From the NCBI GenBank assembly GCA_937959275.1, contig CALGLU010000037.1, positions 1 to 39,807 on the forward strand: a stretch of 39,807 nt of DNA. Reading direction: 5' to 3'. The translations under genes were made by a program, and so were the position numbers. The notes beneath the pieces were generated by a model, which was given only the letters and a program-made list of their open reading frames with translations, was not told where the DNA came from and did not search any database. The DNA comes from an uncultured Saprospiraceae bacterium (GTDB lineage Bacteria > Bacteroidota > Bacteroidia > Chitinophagales > Saprospiraceae). Positions 1-8,552 of this stretch are shown here, in pieces; position 1 is the stretch's first letter; every line of letters begins with the position of its first letter.

Positions 1-124
1 AGACAATTCATTTTCTAGGGTACTAAAAAACTTGAGACGATAGGATGACATAAACCAAAGTTTTGATAATTAATTGGTTCTATATCAAACATTAAGATAT
101 GTAATTATTTCGTAATATATTCCT

Positions 125-166
125 TAACTAAACGACATTGGGTTTTAACCCAATGTCGTTTAGTTA
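125..166. repeat. Perfect palindrome, 20-bp arms with a TT loop
   Basis: Bases 125-144 are the exact reverse complement of 147-166, separated by TT. The arm core is ACTAAACGACATTGGGTT. No T-run follows on the plus strand, so a simple intrinsic terminator is not obvious. It may be a terminator for a gene left of the window read from either strand, or a mobile palindromic repeat. A diverged single arm recurs at about 333-356. Confidence 0.85.
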
Positions 167-332
167 GCAAATGAATGATGCCATAGGTATCAAATATTGT
201 TAGCATGGTACGTAGTACCGTGCGTGATTGTAATGGAAGGGGTTAATTTGGCGGGACTTTTGGCAAAAATCGTGACAAATTAATGTCAAAATAGTAACCT
301 GTCGTTTGAAAATTAATTCACGTCTCACTCAC

Positions 333-356
333 TAAACTACATTGGGTTTTAGCCAC
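333..356 (+). repeat. Diverged half copy of the 125-166 palindrome
   Basis: This stretch reads actaaactacattgggttt and then tagcc. It matches the left arm and loop of the palindrome at 125-166 with one substitution in the arm, but the right arm is missing. It supports the idea that the palindrome is a dispersed repeat rather than a one-off terminator. Confidence 0.6.
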
Positions 357-641
357 TAAAAAATCATCAAAGTTTGTAAGATCAAGCTGAGATTAAATGT
401 AATGTCAATTATTGCACAATAATAAAAATGATAATAAGTCCAAGTTGCTTTTGTGAATCAGGTTATTCAATGCTTTCAAATGGATAAACCACTTTGAAGG
501 ATACTCTAGTTCTGCTCTATGTTTTATATACATCCAGCTAGAAATCCAAGACCTTTTATAAAAAAATCCTACTTTAATAAAATCTCAGGCAACCCTTTTC
601 AGATAAAGCAGCCATATACTATTGAATAGATCATTTTTCAT

Positions 642-1193
642 TTGAGTGACATACAAACATTAATTAAGCAAAGTATACAAGGCAAAGCCGCTGCGCAACG
701 CCAACTGTACTTACAGTATCGAGTCAAATGGTACATGATCTGCCTGCGCTATGGTCAAGACAAACATGAAGCAGATGATATCATGCAAGAAGGCCTCATT
801 CAGATTTATAAGGATCTGCATCAGTACGATAGTAAAAAATCTGTGTTTTATACCTGGTCAACTCGAGTCATTGTTCATGCAGCGCTGAAGTATTTAAAAA
901 AACATTCTTGGCATAAGCTATTTCAAGATCTGGATGAAGTCAGTGAGATAGAAGACACATCAGAAACAATCTATGAAAGTCTAGCTGCACGAGAAATGGT
1001 GGACCTCATTAAAAGCCTACCTATGGGATATCGCATCATCTTTAGTATGTACGAATTAGAAGGCTATACACATCCCGAAATTGCAGCTCAATTAGATATA
1101 GCTGTTGGTACATCAAAATCACAATTATCAAAAGCAAAGAAAATGCTCCGCTCAAAATTAGAATATCAAATTACAGAATACGCTAAAAAATGA
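642..1193 (+). CDS. ECF-type RNA polymerase sigma factor (sigma-70 family)
   Basis: The 183-residue product has the usual length and layout of an ECF sigma factor. Region 2 lies at about residues 20-90 and includes a DDIMQEGLIQIYKDL helix and an FYTWSTRV segment for -10 recognition. A region 4 helix-turn-helix lies at about 115-175 (EGYTHPEIAAQLDIAVGTSKSQLSKAK). The only start that keeps region 2 complete is a TTG at 642; the first internal ATG would remove the region 2.1 helix. The stop overlaps the next gene by 4 bp (ATGA), which implies translational coupling to its presumed anti-sigma partner. It would direct RNA polymerase to a small regulon in response to an envelope cue sensed by that partner. 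The family assignment is secure; the regulon is unknown. Confidence 0.93.
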   Translation: MSDIQTLIKQSIQGKAAAQRQLYLQYRVKWYMICLRYGQDKHEADDIMQEGLIQIYKDLHQYDSKKSVFYTWSTRVIVHAALKYLKKHSWHKLFQDLDEVSEIEDTSETIYESLAAREMVDLIKSLPMGYRIIFSMYELEGYTHPEIAAQLDIAVGTSKSQLSKAKKMLRSKLEYQITEYAKK

Positions 1194-2731
1194 AGCAGAT
1201 AGATAACATAGGAAGCTTTTTTAGAAAGCGTCTGCTAGCTGAAAAGCCTGTAGAAGAAGATTGGAATATGCCGTCTGATGCTATTTGGGATGCTGCGGCC
1301 ATTCACTTCCCTAAAGAAAAAAAGAAAGATCGCAAGTTTTTCATTCTACTCTTCGGATCAATTGTATTGCTTATGCTCATCTCATATCAACTACTTCAAT
1401 CAAGCGACCAGGTAAACCCTATTAAAACAAATCACTCACCATTAACAAGTCAAACGTCTAACGAAAACAAAAACACTTCAGCTACTGTAACATCTTCTGA
1501 AGCACACAATGACACACGCCAAGCATCCAATCCTGAAAGAGTTGAACTAGCAGAAACTAAAACAGATGCATCTATAACTGCTCAACAAGAATCAACAGAT
1601 AGCAATAAAGCTAAAAATTCAATCAGGAACTTAAGTGCTAACAAATCAGTCATTGAACTTAACAAAGCTCAGCATCAACAAAAAGCTATATCTACATTCA
1701 TTGATCATGATACATCGACAGGTGATACACAAATCAATCATCATCCACATCAAGTAAACCAAAACCTTGATAAGTCAAATGAAAAAAACATTCAAGATGC
1801 AAAAACAAATAATCTGTTTGGTCCTACCTCAATAGAACAATCAACGCTGCTTGAATATGCAGTAAATCCATCTTTAAAAAGCTCAACGACTAAAAACAGC
1901 ATTCACTCGTTGCTGTTTCCAAAATTAGATGCAATCAGCTTGAAAGAATTTGACATTGACGCCTCTAACTTACAGATGAGTCCATCTCCAATGATCATTG
2001 TCAAAGAAGATAGATACAAATGGGAAATTGGAATCGAATTCAGTCAATTTTCAAATAAACCGTTTTGGATTATTGAAGACTTGTTAGACGAAGATGATAT
2101 GTTCTCCTTGGACTTAAACCAATCAGGCTACAATTTTACGATCGCTAAAAAAATAAATAACCGATTTAGCTTAAGTTCAGGATTATTCTACTCTAAGCTT
2201 GATTATGATTTAGGTATACGAGACATAGATATTTATGATTCAGATATGCCGTCAGAATATTTGAAAAAACGGATAGAAGATATTATTTCTTTGGGCAGCA
2301 TATCAATCAATAATAATTCTAGTGATATTATTATTGAGGTATTGCCATCAGCTGATCTAACTCGAGGTGACGAACTAATTATTGATGTTCAGTTCCCCAT
2401 AAGTCTGAAAGCCTACCTACTGCCCTTTTTATTTAATTATCACATCTATCATCAAAAATGGGAATGGAATCTCATGACTGGTATCTCAATAGATTTAATT
2501 GATATAAGAGTACAGGATGTTGACATCCAAGTTTTAAAAAATAATGACATGATCATCTCACCACTCGGATTTGACCCAATCTCTGACCAATCACTTGGTG
2601 GCAGCATATACTTGGGAGGAGGTTTAAAATACAATATCACTGACCGCTTTAATATTGGCATTAATTATAAAATAGATGTGACAGAAACCAGACTGTCCAA
2701 ATATTCAGCTGGAACCTATTATAGATTTTAA
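1190..2731 (+). CDS. Dma-like dual membrane-spanning anti-sigma factor with C-terminal outer-membrane barrel
   Basis: This 513-residue protein is coupled to the sigma factor by a 4-bp overlap. Residues 1-48 are a charged cytoplasmic segment of the kind that precedes the membrane helix in Bacteroidota anti-sigma proteins (SFFRKRLLAEKPVEEDW). Residues 50-69 form one strongly hydrophobic helix. About 200 residues of N/S/T/Q/K-rich, low-complexity linker follow. From about residue 276 to the end the sequence has alternating aromatic beta-strands and a C-terminal aromatic residue (GTYYRF), as in small outer-membrane barrels. This arrangement matches the dual membrane-spanning anti-sigma factors (Dma family) described in Bacteroides thetaiotaomicron: the N-terminus holds the sigma factor, the linker crosses the periplasm and the barrel senses the outer membrane. 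The layout is seen in the sequence; the function is inferred from that family. Confidence 0.75.
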   Translation: MKQIDNIGSFFRKRLLAEKPVEEDWNMPSDAIWDAAAIHFPKEKKKDRKFFILLFGSIVLLMLISYQLLQSSDQVNPIKTNHSPLTSQTSNENKNTSATVTSSEAHNDTRQASNPERVELAETKTDASITAQQESTDSNKAKNSIRNLSANKSVIELNKAQHQQKAISTFIDHDTSTGDTQINHHPHQVNQNLDKSNEKNIQDAKTNNLFGPTSIEQSTLLEYAVNPSLKSSTTKNSIHSLLFPKLDAISLKEFDIDASNLQMSPSPMIIVKEDRYKWEIGIEFSQFSNKPFWIIEDLLDEDDMFSLDLNQSGYNFTIAKKINNRFSLSSGLFYSKLDYDLGIRDIDIYDSDMPSEYLKKRIEDIISLGSISINNNSSDIIIEVLPSADLTRGDELIIDVQFPISLKAYLLPFLFNYHIYHQKWEWNLMTGISIDLIDIRVQDVDIQVLKNNDMIISPLGFDPISDQSLGGSIYLGGGLKYNITDRFNIGINYKIDVTETRLSKYSAGTYYRF

Positions 2732-2763
2732 CGAAAACAATTATCCAAAGAAAAAAAATACGA

Positions 2764-3963
2764 ATGAATCAAGCAAATACATATCTCCTTATCATACTAT
2801 GCCTTGCCCTATCAAGTTGCTCAACAAAAAAATTAAGCCCGGGTTTGGTGATTGAAGATCTGGGCACACTAAACAGAACAGTAGATAAATTATTCGCAGA
2901 ATCTGAAATTACCGGATTCTCTTGTCTAGCCATAAAAGACGGAGCCATTGTCTATCAAAAAAACATGGGCTATGCTGATCTAAAAACTCAGCGGCCTTAC
3001 ACAAAAACATCTGTACAAAACATCGCTTCCATATCTAAAACAATGATCGCAGTTGCTGTCATGAAAGCTGTCGATCAGGGAAAGTTAAACTTAGATGCAG
3101 ATATCAATGACTATCTACCATTCAACGTCTCGAACCCCAAACATCCGAATACACCAATCACAGTCAGGCATCTCGCCACCCATTCATCATCAATTAATGA
3201 CACCGAAGATTATATAAGAAGTTACTACTTCCCAGATGCAACAGGCATTAGCAAGTTAGACATGTCAGACGAATACGGCGACTATTTAGACATCATTAAA
3301 ACCAATGAATTAATTGATGAATCAACATTTTTGAAAAATATCTTGACGACAGATGGTAAATGGTATTCTAAAGATGTTTATAGCAAAGATGAACCTGGTA
3401 GCATATCAGAATATTCGAATGTGGCAGCGACACTTGCAGGATTTGTAGTTGAAAGTGCAACTGGTATGTCCTTCGAAGACTACACAACTGAGCACATCTT
3501 TAAACCATTAGGTATGACACAAACAAGCTGGGATTATGAGACCACGGGCGATGATGATTTTGTGACCCGATATTTTACTAAAACCAAAGTTGTTCCTAAT
3601 TATTATTTAATCACAAAAGCTGATGGCGGATTATATACAAGTACAAACGACTTTAGTCTATTTATGATCGAGATGGTTAAAGGTTATAAAGACAGAGGCA
3701 CTATTTTATCCAATGAGGCCTATGACATCATGTTCTCTAGCCAATTTGTGGTAGAAGAAGATTTCTCAGTAGGCATTTTTTGGGAACGTAATAAAACCGG
3801 TGGCTTTAAACACGATGGCTCCGATCCAGGCGTCACAACAATTGCTAGCTATAATGATGCAAAAGATAGAGCTTTAATCATTTTCACAAATGTAGACGCC
3901 AACAAAAACACAATGCCGAAACTGTCAGAAATATGGAACACAATCGGTCGGTACGACTTCTAA
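2764..3963 (+). CDS. Lipoprotein serine hydrolase, beta-lactamase/class C PBP fold
   Basis: The 399-residue product begins with a lipoprotein signal (LALSSC, Cys19). It carries the three landmarks of the serine beta-lactamase/transpeptidase-like family: SISK (Ser89, Lys92) as SxxK, YSN (Tyr217-Asn219) and HDG (His350-Gly352) in the KTG position. These proteins include beta-lactamases, DD-peptidases, D-aminopeptidases and esterases, so the substrate cannot be fixed from sequence. It lies 32 bp after the anti-sigma gene and is probably in the same transcript. It should sit on the periplasmic or outer face of a membrane as a lipoprotein. A second, divergent family member lies two genes downstream. 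The length is normal and no key residue is missing. Confidence 0.88.
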   Translation: MNQANTYLLIILCLALSSCSTKKLSPGLVIEDLGTLNRTVDKLFAESEITGFSCLAIKDGAIVYQKNMGYADLKTQRPYTKTSVQNIASISKTMIAVAVMKAVDQGKLNLDADINDYLPFNVSNPKHPNTPITVRHLATHSSSINDTEDYIRSYYFPDATGISKLDMSDEYGDYLDIIKTNELIDESTFLKNILTTDGKWYSKDVYSKDEPGSISEYSNVAATLAGFVVESATGMSFEDYTTEHIFKPLGMTQTSWDYETTGDDDFVTRYFTKTKVVPNYYLITKADGGLYTSTNDFSLFMIEMVKGYKDRGTILSNEAYDIMFSSQFVVEEDFSVGIFWERNKTGGFKHDGSDPGVTTIASYNDAKDRALIIFTNVDANKNTMPKLSEIWNTIGRYDF

Positions 3964-3982
3964 CATAAGCCTATAATTATTA

Positions 3983-4018
3983 AAGGGATATCTCTTAGAT
4001 ATCTCTTAGACATCCCTT
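3983..4018 (+). terminator. Hairpin after the first serine hydrolase gene
   Basis: AAGGGAT (3983-3989) pairs with ATCCCTT (4012-4018). The loop contains a tandem repeat of gatatctctta. It follows the stop codon by about 20 bases, so it may attenuate or terminate transcription, but the stem is only 7 bp and there is no clean T-run. Confidence 0.4.
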
Positions 4019-4055
4019 ACAAATAACATTTTATTTTTTTACTCTAAAAGAAATT

Positions 4056-4685
4056 ATGAAATTCAAATCATACTTCCTGCCACTGCTATGCATACTTGTC
4101 ACCTGCACAACGGCTATTGCACAAATTGGTAGTGATAAACCAAATCAATCAATCAATATTTCCATTTTTAATGAGCAGTTGGGTATTCCAGACCCAAGTT
4201 CAAACTACTATCTCAACTACCCTTTTGAATCTAAAAATCTAGGCGCTGCTATCTCCATAGAATCTAGTCCATCTAGTGGCGCAATAATTAATATTTCTCA
4301 CATGATCGAGCTAGGCTATTTTAAGCATGAAAACTTGAATCATGTTTTATTTATAGGGTGGAAACCAAAGGTCGAACTCAATATTTTAAATACAGTAGCT
4401 GCACACGCCATCCTTGGATTGTCCTATGCGCACAGCATACCGACAAAGCCTAGTTATACATTAGAAGATGGCGAATACAATCAAACTCGCAATCTAGGAC
4501 GCCCACACTTCATGCCATCCATCGGCGCAGGCTTGAGTGTTGACTTTTACGGAATCTTTAGCCTGCCTCTCGAAGTATTCGTACGGCATGAAGCCTTTGG
4601 ATTTCTTCCATACGCACCACAAGGAGATTTCCCCCTCACACTGAATCACAAATTATCACTTGGAATTACAATTTCTATTAAATAA
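4056..4685 (+). CDS. Secreted protein of unknown function, possible small outer-membrane barrel
   Basis: The 209-residue product has a clear signal peptide (residues 1-22, ending TTAIAQ). The rest has short amphipathic strands with aromatic residues (LFIGWKPKVELNI, LGLSYAHSI, SIGAGLSVDFYGIFSL) and ends in LSLGITISIK. This fits a small 8-stranded outer-membrane barrel or a beta-rich periplasmic protein. I do not recognise a named family. It lies between two serine hydrolase genes and ends 9 bp before the second, so it is probably co-transcribed with that gene. Confidence 0.6.
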   Translation: MKFKSYFLPLLCILVTCTTAIAQIGSDKPNQSINISIFNEQLGIPDPSSNYYLNYPFESKNLGAAISIESSPSSGAIINISHMIELGYFKHENLNHVLFIGWKPKVELNILNTVAAHAILGLSYAHSIPTKPSYTLEDGEYNQTRNLGRPHFMPSIGAGLSVDFYGIFSLPLEVFVRHEAFGFLPYAPQGDFPLTLNHKLSLGITISIK

Positions 4686-4694
4686 ATCTTAGCC

Positions 4695-5900
4695 ATGAAT
4701 AAATCATATTCCATTTATTTTCTTCTTTTATTCTTTAGTGCATATGGTTGCTTAAAAGAAGAACCACTATTCTTGCCAACTGATTTCTTATGTCAGTCAA
4801 CCCTTGTCAATTCTCACCCAGATTCTACTCAGTTTAATCAGTATTTAGCTGACAAAGTTGATGAAGGCATGCCTGGCATATCTATGCGTATTGAAACACC
4901 TGCGGGAGTTTGGGGCGGAGCTGCAGGTGTCGCTGATATCCCTAATAAAAATTCAATGACGTCTTGTAGTATTCACCGTATTGGTAGTATCACTAAATTA
5001 TTTACAGCGGTGTCGATATTACAATTATGGGAACAGGGTCAATTAGATATTGAAGATAAAATTAGTCAACATTTAGCACCTGCAGATCTGGAGCGAATTG
5101 AAAATGCACAGGATGCGACCATTAGACACTTACTCTCACATACTAGCGGGATAGCGGACTATACCGACAATATTGAATTTTGGCTAGACACCTATAATGA
5201 CTTTACTAAAGTCTGGACAGCCAGAGATGAGCTTGCGTATGTGCGTGATCTAGAACCAGAACACATTTTTGATGCCGGTACACAACAGACCTATTCGAAT
5301 ACGAATTATCTACTTCTTGGTCTCATTGTGGAGCAGGTGTCTGGGCAGACAGGAGAGAAATATTTTCAAGAGCACATCTTTGATCCATTAGATTTAGACC
5401 AGACCTATTTTAATCAAACAAGTGCAACTATTCCTGGCCTTGTCCGATCTTACCATGATGAATTTGACGATGGGAGCTTGACTGATTTTACGTATCATCC
5501 GTTTGCCATTAATTCTATGGCAGGCGGAATCGCTTCCAACATAGATGACTTACATACATTCTTGAATGCTTGTCTGACTCCTGGTATAGTATTGACAGAG
5601 CAGACTATCTCAGCTATGCTAGAACCAACGAATGCTCCCTTTGCAGACCCAGAAGAATTTGATTTCGGTGAGGGCAACAAAGTCCTCCGAATGAAAGGTT
5701 TTGGATTGGGCTGGATCACCTTAGAAACAGAGTATGGTGTCGCGATCGGGCATAATGGCGGCTTGAATGGAAGTCGAGCGAGGATGTGGTACTTTCCTGA
5801 TTCACAATCTAGTCTGATTTACTTGATGAATGGCTCACGCTTTGAAACACTTTCAAAATCTATGTTTAGAAATGAAACACTTGAGCTAATATTTGAATGA
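4695..5900 (+). CDS. Lipoprotein serine hydrolase, beta-lactamase family (second copy)
   Basis: The 401-residue product has a lipobox SAYGC (Cys19). The family motifs are SITK (Ser98, Lys101), YSN (Tyr200-Asn202) and HNG (His353-Gly355). A HLLSHTSGI segment at about residues 145-153 is typical of D-alanyl-D-alanine carboxypeptidase/esterase members of this family. It is only distantly similar to the hydrolase at 2764 outside the motifs, so the two are old paralogues rather than a recent duplication. It starts 9 bp after the preceding gene. The likely role is envelope peptide or ester hydrolysis; the exact substrate is unknown. Confidence 0.88.
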   Translation: MNKSYSIYFLLLFFSAYGCLKEEPLFLPTDFLCQSTLVNSHPDSTQFNQYLADKVDEGMPGISMRIETPAGVWGGAAGVADIPNKNSMTSCSIHRIGSITKLFTAVSILQLWEQGQLDIEDKISQHLAPADLERIENAQDATIRHLLSHTSGIADYTDNIEFWLDTYNDFTKVWTARDELAYVRDLEPEHIFDAGTQQTYSNTNYLLLGLIVEQVSGQTGEKYFQEHIFDPLDLDQTYFNQTSATIPGLVRSYHDEFDDGSLTDFTYHPFAINSMAGGIASNIDDLHTFLNACLTPGIVLTEQTISAMLEPTNAPFADPEEFDFGEGNKVLRMKGFGLGWITLETEYGVAIGHNGGLNGSRARMWYFPDSQSSLIYLMNGSRFETLSKSMFRNETLELIFE

Positions 5901-6050
5901 TTCTATTTCTTACCACTGTCATCAAGGAGAAAATACTATATCAAGACAAATAGAGTATGTCTTATAACAGACTTTAATGAAAAAAGTCCAAAACTTGAGT
6001 CAATCAAATATTGCCAGTGATACAACTTAACCAAACCACAATTGGTTTAT

Positions 6051-6058
6051 TACCTTTG
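6051..6058 (+). promoter_or_regulatory. Bacteroidota -7 promoter element (TAccTTTG)
   Basis: The octamer matches the Bacteroidota housekeeping -7 consensus TAnnTTTG exactly and lies 27 bases before the ATG at 6086. The -33 TTG is not evident at the usual spacing (a TTA is at 6027), so the call rests on the -7 box and its position. Confidence 0.5.
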
Positions 6059-6085
6059 TATTAGGTTAATAACATTCATACGGCT

Positions 6086-7813
6086 ATGAAATTTAAAATC
6101 ATACTATCGGTCATTTTTTTCAGTGCTTTGCATTTATCTAATGGTATCAGTCAGTGCACTCGGACGTCTGAATTGCAACGGACACCTGCTTACAATTTAG
6201 AAGGCACAGCCACTCTTGAGCAACTCGAAAGTGGTGATGTTCAGTTTCGCCTGTCGAATGACTATACAACGACAAGAGGACCAGATGTCCAAATTTACCT
6301 GAACACGACAATGACTGGAATCGAGGGTGGCATGTTGGTTGTTGATATAGGACCTAATGGCTTAAATCATTTTGACGGACCACTGACTGTAGATTTGCCT
6401 GCCGATACTGACATTAATGAATTTGATTATGTGGTCTTTCATTGTGTAGCCTTTAATGTGTTTTGGGGAGGAGGTCTCTTAAGTAAATCTTCGTGTGATG
6501 ACGGGTCAGGTGATGGTGGAAATAATGGTGGAAATGATGGCAATGAGCCCCCAGCAATGTGTCAAGAAACACTTGTAGCAACCACAGACTGGGTCGAAGA
6601 AGTAACTGTTTGCCCTAACGACGGCGAAGCCAATGTAATACCATTAAGAAACACAGTGATGATACCAGCTGGTGACACCTATGCTTACATCATTACAGAT
6701 GAAAATAATATAATCCAAGAGGTGGTACTTGAAGAAAGCTATGATTTTGAAGGCTCTTCTTTGGAAACACAATTAATTTTTGGAGTTTCATATGCAGGTA
6801 CATTAACTGCTGTAGTCGGCCAACCGCTCGACTCCATCACAGCGAGTGACTGCGCGACGATCTCAGGAGCTACTACTTTTCTTACAGTCTTAAAGGAAGA
6901 TTGTGGAGATACATTTATGTGCTTTCCTGTCACAACTGCAACAACAGCATGGGTCGCAGATGTGACGGTCTGTCCATCAGATGGTCAGCCTAATGTCATC
7001 CCATTAGTCAATAATGAGTTTATTCCTGCAGGAGATAATTTCGCTTATTTATTGACTGATGACCAAAACATTCTCCTTCAAGTGATTCAAGCCGAGTCCT
7101 TTGACTTTGAAGGTTCAGGTCCTGGAACAAATCGAATTTTTGCTATCAGTTATTCTGGTGATCTTAATTTAAATATAGGTGCCCCGATCAGTTCAATTAC
7201 ATCAACTGGTTGCATCGAGCTGTCAGACACAGAAGTTTTTCTGACGATTCAAAAAGGGAATTGTCCTGTCACCACCTTTGCTATTTCTGGACAAGTGACT
7301 TCACCATCAGGGGACCCAATTGCAGGTGTTGAATTGATGGATAGTCAAAACGAAATTTTAGCAACAACAAACAATGCGGGACAATACAGAATAGAATCCA
7401 TTAATCAGGGCACAACTGTATCCATACGCCCGAATGTCGAAACCTCAACAAATACCTTGACTAACGGTGTGTCTGCTGTTGATGTGGTAATCATTACCAG
7501 ACACATTTTAGATCTGGCACCATTCACAAATAGCTATACTTTATTAGCTGCAGATGTGAATAATGATGCTGCTATTTCATCTGTAGATATCGTCCAGATG
7601 ATTCGAGCAATTGTAGGCCTGGGCACAGACTTTAATAATAACACGACTTGGCGATTCATAGATGCCAATCAGCAAATCAGTGATGGACAAATGCTGGTCT
7701 CTCCAATTGAAGAAATCCCAGTAACTATCAGCAATGCCGATATCAATGGAATCAATTTTATTGGCATAAAAGTCGGAGACGTCAATGATGATGCGAGCTT
7801 GGATCTTAATTAG
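6086..7813 (+). CDS. Secreted multidomain protein: DM13 domain, two tandem repeats, carboxypeptidase-like and dockerin-like modules
   Basis: The 575-residue product has a signal peptide (about residues 1-23). Residues about 28-137 resemble a DM13 domain, including the typical FDYVVFHC...VFWG segment with its Cys; DM13 domains have been proposed to take part in redox or electron transfer. A Gly/Asn/Asp linker follows. Two tandem repeats of about 115 residues (roughly 158-272 and 275-390) share TVCP.DG..NVIPL and Y/FDFEGS. Then comes a carboxypeptidase-regulatory-like beta module (ISGQVTSPSGDPIAGVEL) and a dockerin-like pair of EF-hand segments (AADVNNDAAISSVDIV; VGDVNDDASLDLN). The protein stops right after this module without the T9SS sorting domain usually found in such proteins, unlike its relative at 12337. 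It is secreted; its role is unknown. Confidence 0.7.
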   Translation: MKFKIILSVIFFSALHLSNGISQCTRTSELQRTPAYNLEGTATLEQLESGDVQFRLSNDYTTTRGPDVQIYLNTTMTGIEGGMLVVDIGPNGLNHFDGPLTVDLPADTDINEFDYVVFHCVAFNVFWGGGLLSKSSCDDGSGDGGNNGGNDGNEPPAMCQETLVATTDWVEEVTVCPNDGEANVIPLRNTVMIPAGDTYAYIITDENNIIQEVVLEESYDFEGSSLETQLIFGVSYAGTLTAVVGQPLDSITASDCATISGATTFLTVLKEDCGDTFMCFPVTTATTAWVADVTVCPSDGQPNVIPLVNNEFIPAGDNFAYLLTDDQNILLQVIQAESFDFEGSGPGTNRIFAISYSGDLNLNIGAPISSITSTGCIELSDTEVFLTIQKGNCPVTTFAISGQVTSPSGDPIAGVELMDSQNEILATTNNAGQYRIESINQGTTVSIRPNVETSTNTLTNGVSAVDVVIITRHILDLAPFTNSYTLLAADVNNDAAISSVDIVQMIRAIVGLGTDFNNNTTWRFIDANQQISDGQMLVSPIEEIPVTISNADINGINFIGIKVGDVNDDASLDLN

Positions 7814-7835
7814 TGGCCTGGATTACATAAGAACC

Positions 7836-7896
7836 GTCATCGTGAGCCCGATTCAGGGTCTCAAAGTGACAGATCCCGAATCGAGTTATCTATGAC
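7836..7896. repeat. Imperfect intergenic palindrome (GTCAT...ATGAC)
   Basis: GTCAT at 7836-7840 pairs with ATGAC at 7892-7896, and CGATTCaGGG (7849-7858) pairs with CCCGAATCG (7875-7883). It begins 23 bases after the stop codon of the DM13 protein gene and could act as a terminator or a REP-like element. No T-run follows. Confidence 0.5.
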
Positions 7897-8049
7897 AACT
7901 TTACAACCCATGGTTAATAGACTATTATAAAATCATCTAAATCTCTTTCTTAACTATGACGTATAGTCAGTATAATAAAGGCCATCTCTCTATCCTTAAA
8001 CACCGTTCAATTATTAAAAATTAAATGGTATTAAACTAACCTTTAACGT

Positions 8050-8290
8050 CACTTTTGTCTTGACACAAAAGTAACCAAAAGGTCAAGACTTGATTGTTTT
8101 CTTAACGCTCCAATCACTTCTTTTCCCTAAACTGAAAAAACTCGCGACTAGATGAAATATTTAATATAGCTTCTATTAGTCCAAGGTACTATATGCTATT
8201 AACTGAAGTCTATTTCGCTCAGACAGTTTTCAGTTTTTACGGGAAAAGAATCGCTTTCCGCTAAAAACAATAAGGTCACAAGGTCTTCCT
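8050..8290. repeat. Long imperfect inverted-repeat element
   Basis: The left arm (about 8081-8144) and right arm (about 8219-8284) are imperfect reverse complements. Shared blocks include ATTGTTTT, CTTTTCCC, TAAA and CTGAAAA in the same order. A shorter internal palindrome at the left end reads ACTTTTGTcttgACACAAAAGT. From memory, similar sequence recurs between genes in related Bacteroidota, so I read it as a non-coding dispersed element. There is no second copy in this window. Confidence 0.55.
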
Positions 8291-8552
8291 CAACAGATTT
8301 TAAATGAGAACTAGATTTTAAACTAAGGTAAATTACTAATTGTCATCAGCATAATTTTATAGCCAAAGGGGTTTTAAAGACTCAGAATGAAGACTGTTTT
8401 TTTAGTGGCACATTGATGGACTTGATTCGTCATGATAAATTAATTTTTGAAGAATCATTCAACTAAAATTGCTATTTGATTTAAACACCTTTTATCCACT
8501 TGAGTGAGAAAAAATAAAAATGGCTTTATCTTAGGACACATAATTAAAGAAT

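Larger units (their letters stand above)
1..641. other. Intergenic region left of the sigma-factor operon
   Basis: No convincing coding region is visible in this 641-base stretch. It holds one perfect long palindrome and a diverged half copy of it (listed separately). The rest is AT-rich with stop codons in all frames. It presumably includes the promoter of the sigma-factor operon, but I could not find a clean TAnnTTTG box. Confidence 0.6.
7814..8552. other. Repeat-rich intergenic region
   Basis: This 739-base stretch has no supportable gene. It contains an imperfect palindrome right after the upstream gene and a long imperfect inverted-repeat element, both listed separately. The remainder, about 8290-8552, is AT-rich and presumably contains the promoter of the next gene. 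Confidence 0.6.
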
